64,000 nt of DNA from Theocolax elegans (taxonomy: Eukaryota > Arthropoda > Insecta > Hymenoptera > Cerocephalidae): assembly GCA_026168455.1 (NCBI GenBank), contig CM047431.1, positions 46,751,466 through 46,815,465 of the forward strand. Reading direction: 5' to 3'. The notes beneath the pieces are model-generated. The model made no database searches and was not told where the DNA came from. It saw only the letters and a program-made list of their open reading frames with translations. This document shows, piece by piece, positions 10,491 to 23,710 of this stretch (the first letter of the stretch is position 1; the number at the start of each line of letters is the position of its first letter). The translations under genes and the position numbers were made by a program.

Positions 10491-13400
10491 TAATCAATAA
10501 TTTTTTTTTTTCTCTTATCGATACATAAATTAATTGATTAAGGCAAAGTTATGCGTTTCGAAAGAAAGAAGTAACATCATTTCAAAATTTGTAAGTTTTT
10601 TTTTGTTTGCGTTATTGGGAAACGAAACTATCATTTACCTTTGTTTTAAATAAAACGGAACTTTATTTAAGTATACCTGCAGAGTTCATAACATAAATTT
10701 ATTATGTCAAATTAAAAAAAGAAACGGGGGGTGGGGGATCATCCATCTATACTCTGATGGCGTAATACAAATTTCCTATATTGTTAAAAAGAAAAATCAT
10801 ATCCCTTTCTTACTTTGAATATCTTTATTTTTAGTTTCTTTCATTAAAAGTTATATCATATCGTTAAACGTTTTTTTCCCTCGCCACGTTTTTGTTGCAT
10901 TTCCTTCCCTTTTACTTTTTCCACACTATTCGTTTTCATTCCTGTTAATTTTACTTTATTTTTAGTGCTTTTATATATCTCCTCTTGGTCCGGTCGATAA
11001 ATCCTGACCATAAAAAAGGGAAGTGATATTTATTTTTTAGTAAAAATGACCTATTATTTAAATTGAAATAGTCTACTTTTGATTATTGGAATTTTAACTT
11101 TTCTCTCTTTAAGAATCCAACTTTCGTTGATATCGCTTATATTAAGTTTATTTTATTATGTCGATGGTTAGCATTCATTCGCGCACCAGATATCTTCACA
11201 TTCGTGTGAAATTATTTTAATTCATCAATGAAGTATTTTTTTTATTATTTTTCTACATGCATGCGGTCAATGGACTTATTATTTTGACCAGTCTGGTGGA
11301 TAAGATATGATTATCTAAATCACTGGTATCACAATTATTAAATAACAGGGATCGAGTGTTAAAATTTGCGGATTCTTCATTGTAGTAAAAATAAGCATTA
11401 ATTTATTAAGCAAGTAGATGGACTTAATCTGTAATTTTGTAAACATTGAAATATTTATTGCAAATTTAATTTATCAGAAAAATTGTTTCAAAATATTCTT
11501 ACCTATTTATAACTATATGCCACGTAAATAATATAACAATCGGTTTAATGAATAGGTCAACGTAATTCAATCAAATTTAAAATAGACATTGATCGTACAA
11601 TATCTGATATCAGAATGATCTAGATAATTGATATATTTTATTACTATTATTGAAAGGTCAAAAATTGCAAGTGCAGGAAATTGAAATTTACTATTATCTG
11701 GCATACTCCAATCTTTGTAATCTCATTAAATTATCTGGCAAGAGTAATTAAAGTATATCTTGCTTCAAATCGATGACAGTTTAAGCACCACTTAAAAATC
11801 CATCTCGTAGATATGACAAACAAGACCGTAGAAAAAGTGAATAATTGAAATGCTTCGAATGAAAAATAAAATCTTGAGTGATTCGAGAGAAAGCAATTTA
11901 ATAGTTTCTCTTTTTCCGTGATAAAATGACCGCAAGAATTTTTTAACTTTATATCCTCCTTTTTTTTTATTTTTATCCTGCTCATTATTAATATTTATAT
12001 TATACCGTCCTTGCGATTCCTGTTAGATTTTCGTAACTAAAATAGGTTGTATTCTCATTTAAATCGTAATACTTTTTATTTTCATCCGTAATTTGCAAGG
12101 CTTTTAAGAGTAAAAGAAAAAATACGCTAAAATTAAATATGCGCGGATTCTTATCAATGCTATTTACAAAGATTGCTATTTATAAAATCGTCTCCTTAAT
12201 TACATTTCAATAAAATGATTAACGTCTCTCCAAGATGCACAGATAAAAATGATTAAGAAGAATAAACCTGTATTAAATTAAACGAATGTTATTTTTGATT
12301 ATCTTCCTTTTCCTTTTCCTCTTTTGATACCGCGGTAATATCTGGCAAGTTATTTTCCTTCGGGAGGATAAATAGTTTATCGTGGAATTAAAGTAACCCG
12401 TCTTACGTCATTTATTCCTCATAGCAAAAGATACGAGTAGAGAACTCGTTCCTTAAGAGGTGAAGCCTCGGTCGATCGATTTCGATATCGGTGTATAGGC
12501 AGCGATTGATATCTTCGAGATGCGCATCAATGTCTTTATTTATTATCCAATGCTTTTAGGACAATGGCACTTCTTATTCTACTCGTTGTGTTATCTTTGT
12601 GATTCTGACGTTATTTTCTCTCTCACTCTCTCTCTCTCTCTCTCGCTTTTTCTCTTTCTTATCCGCGTGTATTTTTGGAAATTGTCGAATCATAAAAGAT
12701 CAATGAATCACAGTCAAGAGTTTTTACTTTTTTGCTTTTTCTTTTATCGAAAGTAAGGAAGATATCGATATATTTTCCTAAGATGGAACTTTTCAATCTG
12801 AGTGACGTTTATTCATTATCTATTTTTAAATTCCTTTGATTACTCTCATTTTCTAATTGGCGTGTGCTAAAATATACCTACAGTGTTTATTTTGTTTAAA
12901 ATAACCCGCGTGAATAAAATTTCGTCGAAGCCGAGTACTTACAAATTTTTTAATTAGATTATTCTTAGATTATTACGAAATTAATTATATTTCAATTATA
13001 TGAACCTCCGATTTTTGACACATGTAAAAGTTTCCCGAGAAGATATTGGAGTGGAGCGCGAATCCGGGCCTTAACTTGTTTCTCATCAGTCTTATTCGTT
13101 CCCATACCGGGACTGTGACGCTCATTCTATCAAAACCTGATTTAACAAGTTGTGCTTTGTCTGAATTTATGCTAATACGTTGCATCAGCAATGGTAATTA
13201 ATCACAAATTATTTCAATTCACATATTTATACGTCATCCAATATTTCATTAAATTTTTTGTATTCTATTAAAGTATTGGTTTTTGTTGGATATTAATAGA
13301 CAACTATAATATACACCACTCAAAACGGTCATATGGTTTTCGTTTCTTGACTCAATTCTATAGAACCTCCTGATTACTCATTTAAAGGTTTACAATTATT

Positions 13401-13555
13401 TTAATTTGCAATAGCAAGTTTTTTTTTATAATTTGCATATCAGTAACAAGTAATAATAGAATAAAAGCTTTGTAATGTATATGTTACTTAAAATCGAGGT
13501 ACTTAAGAATATCAAATTTTCAAAGTTTGTATTTAAATATTTAAACAATATATTA
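10491..13555. other. AT-rich sequence with a CT tract
   Basis: No element is recognised. A CT tract occupies about 12619-12646. A 68-codon minus frame at 12985-13191 has a fairly balanced composition and contains coding-like text, but no convincing acceptor and donor pair. It lies in the same orientation as the possible exon at 13556-13723 and might belong with it. Confidence 0.35.
12619..12646. repeat. (CT)n microsatellite
   Basis: CT units with a few interruptions; translated in one frame as a serine/leucine run. Confidence 0.85.
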
Positions 13556-13723
13556 TTAGAATTTACGTATATTTAATGTTGAAGTGTTTTTTTTGTCAAT
13601 TACTGTAATCTTGCTAATTAAAGAAGCTTGACCAGAAACTCCTGCTTCGTTGATTAACTCATGCCTCTTTGGTGCATTATTAGTGTTAGATGTAGTAGTT
13701 ACAAATACATTTTTATCAGTTAC
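13556..13723 (-). CDS. Possible 3'-terminal coding exon of an unidentified gene
   Basis: On the minus strand a good splice acceptor (TTTATTTTGTTTAG, ending at 13724) is followed by 55 open codons and a TAA stop at 13556-13558. The frame is closed by an in-frame TAG inside the acceptor itself, as expected for an intron-exon junction. Codon and residue use is more balanced than in the surrounding AT-rich noise; the centre reads RHELINEAGVSGQASLISK (residues 20-38). I do not recognise the protein. A donor-like GTAATT inside the segment means it could also be an internal exon. Upstream exons were not secured: 13840-13920 minus holds another acceptor-led short frame but no valid donor. Confidence 0.25.
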   Translation of the reverse strand, partial: VTDKNVFVTTTSNTNNAPKRHELINEAGVSGQASLISKITVIDKKNTSTLNIRKF

Positions 13724-15288
13724 CTAAACAAAATAAACATAAATGAATATAAGTAATATATATGTAAGAAATAAAATAAAATAATATAAATGTAAAAAAT
13801 TAATATAATATTTATTAAGATTTAAGTTTATTATTCTCTTTATGTAGATTGTAAAAATGCTTCGATACGAGGATTTGTTATAAACAATACCATTACAGAA
13901 GGAAAAGTAAGCTATCAAGAAAAGACCGATACATCCTTTTTAATTTTCATATGTCAAAAGTAATACATATATATAATATATGTGTACTCTTCTTCGAAAT
14001 ATATAATCATCGCGAAAAATGTAATACCATAAATAATTAGTAAAATAAGTCATTTTAAACAATTTTGAAATTGTGTGTATGCGTGTATGTATACGTACTA
14101 TGTGTGTCAACAAGCCAATCGAAAAATTCAGTCAATTTTTTATCGATTCGGCTGAAATTTATTTTTATGGTAACTCTCAAATATTAAGATATTAGTGATT
14201 TCGCTATAAATGCGTATAGCTTTTACACATTTCGGCCCCTCTAGTTTTATTTTGGTATTATAATTGAGAAATATCTGTTAATCATAAATTCGAGCGCACT
14301 GGTCAGGGTAATAAGTCAGATTAGTTTAATTGAACCAAAAAGTTTTATCAAATTATTTATCAAAATGTTTCTTAATGTTTGGTATGCTCATAATAATAGT
14401 TATTTTTAAAAAATCGTAAATTAAAAGTACTACTGCCTAATCCGGTAAGGAAACTTTACTTCAGGTCCAGATCGGATGATCACGTCTGTCTATCCGTACT
14501 GATTACTACTTGACTATAAGCCTCACAAACCTAATCAGGTACTTGCCAGAGAATTTGATACTTATGCTTATATATCGCTAACAAAAGAGATGCAAAAAAT
14601 ATTGTAATAATTGGAAGGCTTATTGAACTTAAACATAACTGTAATAATTAAAGTATTTAATATATACAGAACAGTTATTGAATTTTAAGGAAAAAAACAT
14701 GGTTTGTAGTTTGAATATTAAAACAGCGATTTAGTTGACAATTTCGCAGTACTGTTTACAAAATATCGTTTTGAAATTTATTGATGCGATACTCCGTGCA
14801 AAAAGAAGATGCGAAATGCTTCAAACATATGCAGAAATTAATGGAATCTCTGATATAAGGATATAATTCTTCAGGGACTCGGAGTAATCTTTAAGAGAGT
14901 TAAAAGCTGAAAAGGCCATCTTACACAAATATTACATACCGGATGTATAACGAAAATTTGTAGTTTCTATAATTCAGAGTTAAATAAACCAAAAATCGTA
15001 ATGTTTCATTTATATTTTAGTAAATATAAATAATGTAATATGTATAAATAAATATTTATTTATCATTAATAATGTATAAAGTAAAGCAATCGATTTTTAA
15101 TATATGTTCCTTCGAACGTTATTTCGAGAAAGTAAATAATACTTTAAGAACACTCTAACCTCAAAATCACGTTTTCGGTTTTTATGTTATAAAATATAAT
15201 TCGCAATGCACGGAGAGAAAAGAATATTTGCACCAAATGAATATGTATTAACTATTAATCGGTATGTTATATTTGTTCGTATAAAAGA
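13724..15288. other. AT-rich sequence, nothing secure
   Basis: At 14465-14538 a segment is bounded by a good acceptor (TTTACTTCAG) and a donor (ATCAG then GTACTT), but all three frames contain stops, so it is not coding. A short plus frame around 14791-14865 has protein-like text but no extension. Confidence 0.35.
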
Positions 15289-15690
15289 GATTTTTCTCTC
15301 GTGGGAATTGAACGCCGTATATTAATAACTTATACATAATTATTTGTCGTTAATATTCCGATCTCTCATTGCACGAGCACGGAGCTGTTTTTTTATCGAA
15401 ATTTCTGATAATGTATATAAGTTTATTATTAAAATTTTACTGTAAACTAGACAAAATAACAAATATTCTCGTGTAAAAAGTGAAAAAAATTAAGAAAAAC
15501 TGATTAAATTTTTAAATTCTCAAAAATTGCCGAGCAAGATATATAGGAAAAATAAATAAATAAAAATCGACTAAATAACAAAAAAAATCTATATTTATTG
15601 CAAATCAGTAGATAGATGTACTTTTCATTCAATTATGAACATAAAATAATAAAAACATTAATAAATTAGTGAAATATTTTAACTTTTATC
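15289..15690. repeat. Dispersed repeat, copy 2 of the unnamed family
   Basis: Similar to 7277-7725 in the same direction, sharing TTTCTCTCGTGGGAATT, ATTCCGATCTCTCATTGC and ACTGTAAACTAGACAA. The copies are diverged, so the duplication or transposition is old. Just upstream (15212-15288) there is also weak similarity to 43110-43196. Confidence 0.6.
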
Positions 15691-16568
15691 TACTCAACGG
15701 CATCCGTGACACGTCTTAAATTCTCCTCTGAATAATTACCTAATAAACTATTTATTATCATATTTATTTTTACGCTGGAAAATAAAGTCCTGATCAAAAC
15801 GAAACATTGCACATTGGTAGTTTGTATACCATAAATATTTTTCAATAATTTTCCCATGAAATATTTTTGACAAGGTAAAATATTACAAATCTATTGTAAC
15901 GTATGAAAAAAGTGAGGAGTGGAGAAAGAAGGACCATATAAGATTCAAACACACGAAGCTTGGATTAGGAATTTTGTACTCTATACCTATCGACTAGTTA
16001 ACACATTGCCATGCATCACTTAGATTATTCGCCAGCTTTATCCTTCTCGTACATCTCAATCTCGCAGCAATATTCGTGACATTATGTATTATATATAAAA
16101 GGTTACTTAACTCAAAAATGTAAATTTAATTTGTCGTGATTTTATTTCCGGCAAAAAGTAAGTTTAAAAGTATTACATTATTTGAAATGCGAAAGTAGCA
16201 ATGCGATCTTATGAAACCGCTTGATAATTTGAAAGCTTTAAAATCACTCGATTTAAAAATTCATTCGAGTAATTAATGAGATGATAAAAGCTTTTTCATG
16301 TTAGTTTAATTAAATGTTATCTATTAGTATAATATAACATGGATACTATAAATTAATAATCTATAAAAAACAAAAAATTTCGTTAACTTTAAACTTTAAT
16401 CAATGCTACGTACGTTAATCCATCTTTACGTATAAAGTTTTAATATTGTCCATTTTCGTTTTAATAAATTTAAATTTAAGTAATTTTGAAATGCAAAGTT
16501 TATGATTTATTTTAATACATTGAATAATATATAATATTAAAAATCTATTTCATCCGTTACCATATCTA
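15691..16568. other. AT-rich sequence, nothing recognised
   Basis: A TATATAAAAGG sequence at about 16091-16101 is TATA-like, but no transcript evidence accompanies it. No repeats or coding signal seen. Confidence 0.4.
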
Positions 16569-17365
16569 TTAGGGTGGTTCGTAATTTCCTGATTATTCCG
16601 AATCTTTGAAGTAAGCCCTTCAAACGTTAATATATGTCAAAATACTGCACATATTTTATCAAAAATATTATGGGCAAAGTTTTAGTACTTACTAAAGGCA
16701 ACCGAATTAGCCTGATTACCTTCGATTCGGTGCGCACAAAACGTGAGTGATGTCCTATTGTGCGAGACTATTTAAAAAAGAGAGATATTTTAAGAATTAG
16801 AATTAATCCATGTTCAGACTTATTTACTATTTATTAACATTTACTCTTATTTAACATTTAACGGGGTGTCAAAGCCAAGTTTTATCCTCTCTACCTTACC
16901 GATTTAGAAAATTACATAAAATTACATAAAATGGATTATAATTAAAAAAGAAAGTTAATTTAAGTAAATCTAGGAAAACAGTCTCCTTCCTTTATTAATA
17001 ATCTATATGTCTAAAATTTGAAGGAAAAATATTGACTAGTTTTCGAGAAAACCCTTACCAAAAGTCTTGACATATCTTTTAATTAATCGAGCGCATATCC
17101 TCAAATTGCACAAAAGTACCTTAAAATATCTAATTATTTTTGAAAGTCTGCATTTATAAAAACTGCAAAAAAATATAGTAAAAATGTATTTGTTTGTATA
17201 TAACGACTACTTCGTTTTTATAGTGAATGAACGTAAAAAAAAACGTGATCAATACAGTGATCAGTAAACGCGGAAATGCAGTATTTTTACATATGTATAT
17301 TAATTTTTTTTGGGGGTGTTTACTTCAAGGATTCGGAATAATCGTAAAATAACGGACCACCCTAA
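16569..17365. mobile_element. Mariner-type non-autonomous element flanked by TA
   Basis: Terminal inverted repeats start TTAGGGTGGT and end ACCACCCTAA, each bordered by TA (16567-16568 and 17366-17367), the target duplicated by Tc1/mariner transposases. Inside, further inverted text matches: ATTATTCCGAATCTTTGAAG on the left against CTTCAAGGATTCGGAATAAT on the right. About 800 bp, no transposase frame. A family-1 foldback copy (16862-17112) lies inside it, so this element is the older of the two. Confidence 0.8.
16862..17112. mobile_element. Family-1 foldback MITE, one arm, nested in the mariner-type element
   Basis: Begins CGGGGTGTCAAAG directly after TTAA (16858-16861) and matches the complement of the right arm of the element at 8328-8762 over about 250 bp with high similarity, for example AAAGAAAGTTAATTTAAGTA and GGAAAAATATTGACTAGTTT. 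The second arm is missing, so it is a truncated or half copy. Confidence 0.7.
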
Positions 17366-17460
17366 TAAATATCTGACTGACAATACATTTCCTAATTATC
17401 TCTAAAAATGTGCGTTAAATAAACGTATTATAAATTTCTTGTATCTCTTTATGTTTCAGG

Positions 17461-17510
17461 TAAGGCGATATTCCCGAGTGAAAAAAATAACGAAATAACT
17501 ATGGATACAC
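17461..17510 (+). other. Possible small exon carrying a start codon
   Basis: A strong acceptor context (TATCTCTTTATGTTTCAG, ending at 17460) precedes about 50 bases, followed by the donor-like CAAG then GTATTT. An ATG at 17501, with purine at -3 and G at +4, lies just before the donor and would begin Met-Asp-Thr-Gln. Such tiny start-codon exons exist in insect genes, but nothing links this one to a downstream exon. Confidence 0.15.
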
Positions 17511-18783
17511 AAGGTATTTGATTATTAGTATAGTGTTATTTAACGTGCTATTAGTATTTTAACGGGATATTTTTATCGACGGCAAAACTATATTCTCGAT
17601 TCGTATACGACCCTAGGCGACTCGCGTGTATACGCACAAATCTATTCATTTATCATGTGCACATACGCCAACGGCCATTAAAAAATAGAGAGAACACTTG
17701 TGTGATTCGTATGAAAAAAAAAACCCAGAACTATACCGATACATATTTTAATGACGAGAATTGCGCGAATTGGAAAGATGGAATCTCGTTGTACTCTTGA
17801 CAAATTAATCTCTGGCTATACGCGATACACGCGTGCATGGCAAAGATTTCATTGTGTGTATGTACCTACAACTATGTGTATATATTTTTTTTAATAATTA
17901 CAACGTGAGAGAATAAAATTCACGGGAAAGAGTGATTGGCGTATATTGGACACTATGTTGTTTCCGTAATGGAGGTAGGGAGTATGTTGGAATTATTAGT
18001 TAGTATAGTTTATATAGTATGCAATAATTATACCAAAAATTGATATTTTTTTATAAATTTTTATATGTAATGTATAATACTTATTTTTATACACAACAAG
18101 TAGTTTTGTACACTAAAATTATTATGTACGTATTGATGATATAAAATATACAGTAAAAATTATGATGAAGTAAGTGTATCCCAAGTTTACTATAACAATA
18201 TAGAAATTTTTATTTGACTATTATTCTCAGCGTTCTCTGACATTCTACACATTATTTACTGAAGGTTACTACAAACACATAGAAAAACGATTATCCAAAT
18301 TCGTTATATATTTTCTATTTTATTTCTTAGTTCCATTATATTAGACTGGCAAAATTATAAAATGCTTCGAGTAATTGTTTAAAAGAGAACCAGAGCAAAG
18401 AAAGAAAACGAACGAACGAAAGAAGTTCACATATTTCTTGACTTATTTTATTTTAAAACAAGTTTCCTTGGGGAAGTGTCAATCTCAGAACTATATAGTA
18501 AAAATTGTAAGGTAATGTCTTGTGAAGAAATGCTTTTTAGCCCATTTGTATAATATTTAATAGAACTCACGGACTTCAAAACATTCATATTATTTTTTTC
18601 AATGTACTCGTGAGTGTAAGTAAAAGTAAAACTTTCTATAGATTCGTATGTTCATGGGTCAAAACTATAATAATACTCAATCTATGTTTATGCAAGCTGA
18701 TCAATAGATCAAAACGAGAAAAAATTGATTATAACTTATTCGAATAAACAGTTAGTCGAGATAAAGCGTGAAGATCGAGAAAA
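17511..18783. other. AT-rich sequence, nothing recognised
   Basis: Around 17580-17840 composition is slightly more balanced, but no frame, splice pair or repeat stands out. Confidence 0.4.
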
Positions 18784-19318
18784 ATGGTGGTAGAAAAGCA
18801 TCTCCACTTTTTTTAGTATCAATGTAATCTCCTGTAAATACGAATATAAATATTATTATATAATTATAAAAAATTAATTTTTAAACATTTATAATGCTGG
18901 ATTTTTAGTTTTACAACATTTACAAGAATTATAATACTAACCTAATGGATTACTGAAAAAGTATCAACATTATTATTATTATTATTATCATTATTCAGTC
19001 ATACATTGTTTGAATTTCACAAACTTGTCACTGTCAATTAATCATATTAATCATTATAATCTCAGATCTGATTTATTGATATATTTTTTGTATTAAATAC
19101 GTATCTTCGATTATTATAATAATAATGCTGATACATTTATAGTAATCCTTCAGAATAGTATCATAATTCTTGTAAGGGTTGTAAAATTAAAAATTCAGCA
19201 TTATAAATGTTTAAAAATTAAGTTTTTATAATTATATAATAATATTTGTATTTTTAGCAGCTTACAGGAGATTAGATTGATGATACTGAAAAAAGTGGAA
19301 ATACTTTTCTACCACTTT
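18784..19318. mobile_element. Foldback MITE with long inverted arms (TGGTAGAAAAG ends)
   Basis: The left end, GGTGGTAGAAAAGCATCTCC, is mirrored at the right by a segment ending CTTTTCTACCACTTT. Pairing continues inward through AATGTAATCTCCTGTAA (left) against TTACAGGAGATTAGATT (right) and the TTTATAATGCTGGATTTTTA region against its complement. The centre holds a TTA microsatellite (about 18972-18992). Target duplication is unclear. No coding capacity. Confidence 0.75.
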
Positions 19319-20129
19319 AAGGTAACTGTATAAATTTTATTGCAATGATCATGCTAACAAATTCATCGTTATAACGGAACAAATATACATTTTTATTAAT
19401 ATTTCGGGCACTTTTCTCGGATATTTTGACCATAAGTGATCTTAATGATTTAGACCCACTCTGGAAATTTTTAGGCAGTTTCTGACTATAAAAAGACATC
19501 TTTTAGACAGTATTAGGTTACCAGAGTCCGGAGCAGAATTGCTGATTTTCACTATTTAAGGTTTAAATGGCTTACAAGAGTGTGACAGCATACATTTATG
19601 TCTTTAAAAGTATTTTTAATGAAAAGTTCGGAAAATTTTACAAAAAAAGTCATACTTATGTTTTTAGTGAAAAATGCATCCCCTGGGAGGTACAAATTAA
19701 TAAAAATGTATATATATATGTATAAATAGTAGAAAATTTTACTCTATGTAGATCTCTACGTAGTAGGATATGTGAATATTTGCACTTGTTAGTAAGTACA
19801 ATAAGAGCGAAAAGATTTTAATTATCGTCTTCGTCAATAAAATCGTGGAGCAGGCCGACCAAACATTGAGTTATTCCACTTGCGGGCGCATCGCTTCGAT
19901 ATTCCTCGTAGACGGGCGGGTAAACGGTAGAAAGATTAACAACGAACACATTGTTGAAATAAAGAAAAAAGAAGTCGTGAAATCTATTTATTCGTAAGTA
20001 AGATTAAAAACGAGATACCGCAATAACAACGGAGAATTAAATAATATTAAAAGAAAAAAACAAGAGAAAATAAGGAAAAAAAAAAGAGAAAAATCGTAGA
20101 ATAACCGCGATCTCAAAAGTACATAAACC
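19319..20129. other. AT-rich sequence, nothing recognised
   Basis: A short minus frame (19317-19499) starts within the element end and has no recognisable domain. A GC-richer scrap at 19850-19930 carries no frame. Confidence 0.4.
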
Positions 20130-20780
20130 TCAAGCTTTATAAAATAAACGAAAAGATTTCTCGAAGCTATTTCCATCTCCAAGCCGTATAGTGGATTTCA
20201 TCTTGCGGATATCTAGCAACCGGATCTCGTTAAGTATCAACCGCCCGCGGTCAAAGAAAGTCGAGTCGTCTCTCCTACTTTTCCCTCTCTCTCTTTCTAT
20301 CTCCCTCCGTTTCTTCGTCTCGCGATTCGCTTGTACTCGCGCGAAACCGTAAAAATATGAGGTAAACGAATACACCCGAAAGCGAGAGACCCGAGTGAGC
20401 GTTAAAAAAAAAAGAAAGAAAATAAAGAAAGAGGGAAGAAGAAAAGAATTATACATGCGGCGTCGTTAATGGCAGAGGGAAGCTTTTATCTTACGCGTGA
20501 AAAACGGACGGATTAATTGCTGGGTAAATACGAACGCTTTATATTTTACCGGAGCGATGGTTTATGCGCACCGAGCTCTGTAGCCTACAATAGACCGATT
20601 AGGCTTTCCTGGAAATATTTAGAGAAATATATAGTCCGTGTGGTTCTTTCCGCGTCTTTTATTGCGCGCTTCTAATGACGCGTAAGCTATAATGTCCTGC
20701 TCTTTTTTTCATTCTTATTTTCCCCCTTTCTTTCTTTCTCTCTCTCTCTCTCTCTCTTTTTCCTCACTGCGCTCACCCTC
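20130..20780. promoter_or_regulatory. GC-richer island with CT tracts
   Basis: Balanced composition with many CpG dinucleotides, a CT-rich tract at 20281-20310 and a TC repeat at about 20728-20758. A 108-codon minus frame (20130-20456) is rich in R, E and F from the repeats and shows no domain. Possible regulatory or first-exon sequence; nothing decisive. Confidence 0.25.
20728..20758. repeat. (TC)n microsatellite
   Basis: About ten clean TC units after a TTTC-rich lead. Confidence 0.85.
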
Positions 20781-22740
20781 CTTTTTGGTTTTATTACTTT
20801 TCGTGATTCCACGAAAATTGAAGGGATATTGTTGACGGTGAACCCGAGAGTGATTACTTTTATTACTAGTGTAATTATTATTTTACATTTTCCTGAATGT
20901 TTTGACAATCATCTTTATATCCTAGTTTCAAATTATTTTACGTTATTCCTTTTACTCGGTTTGACCATTCGCGCAAAATAACGCGTTTCTGTGCGTCGCA
21001 ACCTTCAATTTTCAACTGGATCCCCAAAATTACACACGTCGTCGTTGTTCACGTTACGTTTTGTTGCGGGATCAGTATCTCTTATATTATTTATTCACAC
21101 TCGACTAAATTTAAATTAATTATTGTATTATTTATGATCAGAATATTTTTATAATTTTATTTAAAAGGACGAACGCATTAAAATTTTGAATTAAACATCT
21201 TAAAGATAAAGTATATAGTTTCACGTCTAACGAATCAGAAATTTTAATGCAATTGAAATGTTTTTTAAAATTTTTATTATTTTAGTTAATAACAATCGTG
21301 CTTAAAATGTAATCTGTACGTGCTTAAGTTTTTGCATATAAATAATATGGCTACTCTTTCTAGTTGATATTCCAGTTAGTCAATCTTGTAGGACAATGAT
21401 AATTTAAAATTTTTGCCTATAGTAATGTAATTTAATTCATATTTAAACAGTATGATCAAATAAGATGATATTTTTAAGAATATTTATCAAAGGTTCCATT
21501 TTTTTTCAAATAATGCAGAGGAAATAATTACTATTTTCTTTATTTTTATCATGAATTTTGAAATTCTGCTTTCCGTAATAATAATTATTAGACTAATTAT
21601 AGTAATAAGAGAGATTTCTTTCCTTCTCCTAAGTTTTCTTTTAAAATCATTCGACTATAGATAAACAACTTGATCCACCTATATAAAGTGAAGAAACAAA
21701 CATACTAAAATTGTATCATGTAAATAAGATTAGTTATCGAAGAGTTGAAACAATATTATTGTAAAAAATGATCAAATGCGTATCGTGTAATGAAAAATAT
21801 TCAAATTGAAGTTATAATTAACAAGTGGCTAATTTTATTTTTATAAAATTAGAAGTTTAACTAAAAAAATTTATTTGAAAAGTAACTAAAATGAGATATC
21901 TTAGCGCTGCACTATTATTATTATGTTTAAGTTCTTAAACTTATACAGAATTTGTCAAACCTCCAATCAATGAAATATTATTTACATTAAGTTCTCTAAT
22001 TTTTGCAGAATAAGATACTTATTGTCCTTTAAGTAAAAACAAATTGATTACTAATTGTAAAACAGTGAATCTATGGAAAATAGATTTCGGACCTTTGGGT
22101 ATATACTTTAGTTAAATTCAGGTAAAGCATTTTAACAATCTTCACAAACTGTAACCACAATTTAGTCCGAATACGTAAAACGAAAAATAGTTCGAGCATC
22201 CCAGACTAAAGATTTGAGATTTAAAAATTTTTTTCTTAATAATCGAATAAACTAGACATTCTCTGGAAAATGTCTGGTATTGTATTTCATTTTTCTACAC
22301 GGATACATGTATAATTAATTGCTAACTGTCTGATGAAAAATAGTATATTTTTTCATGATTAAATAAATCTTTAGTTTTGCATTTTATTATAATCTCGTTT
22401 CGTATCTATTATTACACAAAGTATATGTATTAAATTGATAAGAGTAATATATCGATGTAACTCTTTAAATGTTCATTCTCTTGCAATATTTCACGGGGAA
22501 AATATTCATTAGTCTTGTAAAAAGATACAGAGATGTAAAAATTGAATTTGTAAATTCATGTTCTTCTTTGCAGTGCACCTCTTTTTTGTGGAAGGTTACT
22601 TTCAAATTGTATATTTCTGGAAAACTCTGATAAATGATAAAAAGTTCTTTATTGGACTGTAAAAACGAAATACGGAGAGTCTTGTAAAATAGCATTTAAA
22701 AAATATACAAATTTAATTACACGAGTTTAAATCCTGTACG
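20781..22740. other. AT-rich sequence, nothing recognised
   Basis: A 76-codon minus frame at 22465-22695 has fairly mixed residues, but no acceptor, donor or known motif. No repeats were identified. Confidence 0.35.
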
Positions 22741-23710
22741 CACGAATGTTTTTACTACCGTGTTCATGATACATTTTCCTTCTCCTTTTTTTTGTTTTCT
22801 TTAAAATTATTATCATTAATAATTTTTAACAATTTTCTAAAAGCGTATCGCGAAGAAATCAATGCTTGACGCTACCCACTTTACGCACTTTTTTACGGGC
22901 GAAATGAAAAAGAAAAAAAAAGAAGTAAAGCGATTGTTCGTTTAACAACGCGCTATACCTTGATTACATTTTGCAAATGCACCTGCACACTCGCTTTTCC
23001 CCAAAACCCAAAGGTACCGTCGTGGCATTATATTTTTTTTTCTTTTTTTTTTTGTTACCCGTCCCCCACCTGCCGTCATTTGCAGAGTGAGCAAAATATA
23101 CTCGTATCGTAAGCAAAAATTACTTGGTTTCGATCTACTTTTTCATTTTCGTTTTATCTACCCCCTATTAATTTTTACCGATAAGTAATGTTCGGTAATA
23201 AAAAAAAGTAGAGGGAACGCGAGTGGCTTACTAAGCGTTGATTCAATGATTAAATTATTCGTTCGTTCGCGAATAAAAAAGAGATATGTATATACGATTG
23301 TACGATGTTCCTAGCGTTAATACCCGCGAGCGCATGCCTCCCCCCCCCATCGGCCCCTTTTTTCCACCAGAATGAAAATATTCAATTTGCCCGGGGGCGC
23401 GCTCCGCAAACCAATGTTACAGAGTGCGTGATTTTTTTTGTCCCGTTTCCGTAGTCCCCCTCCCCTCTTCTACCCCTCCGCCAACGTGGAAAAATGAAAT
23501 TCTTCGATTTGCGTTTTTTTTTAATCGCCAAAGAAAGTGCACGCGCGTGCATGCGCCTTGGGAGACAATACACTAACACGACATATTTTTCGTGTCGTAT
23601 ATCATTGAATTATTTTCAGAATATATAGCTCGCGAGACGACCGTATACGAAAATAAAAAAAAGAGAGAGAGAAAGAGAGAGAAAAGCAGATTCGAAACCT
23701 TGAATAACAT
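22741..23710. promoter_or_regulatory. GC-richer island with homopolymer C and GA tracts
   Basis: Between about 22850 and 23600 CpG-rich text alternates with T runs; a C9 run lies at 23340-23348 and a GA-rich tract at 23665-23685. A minus frame (23382-23579) is arginine-rich and has no domain. No splice-supported exon found. Confidence 0.2.

Noticed and set aside
14465..14538. Segment with good acceptor and donor, considered as an exon
   Set aside because: Stops in all three frames, so it cannot be an internal coding exon.
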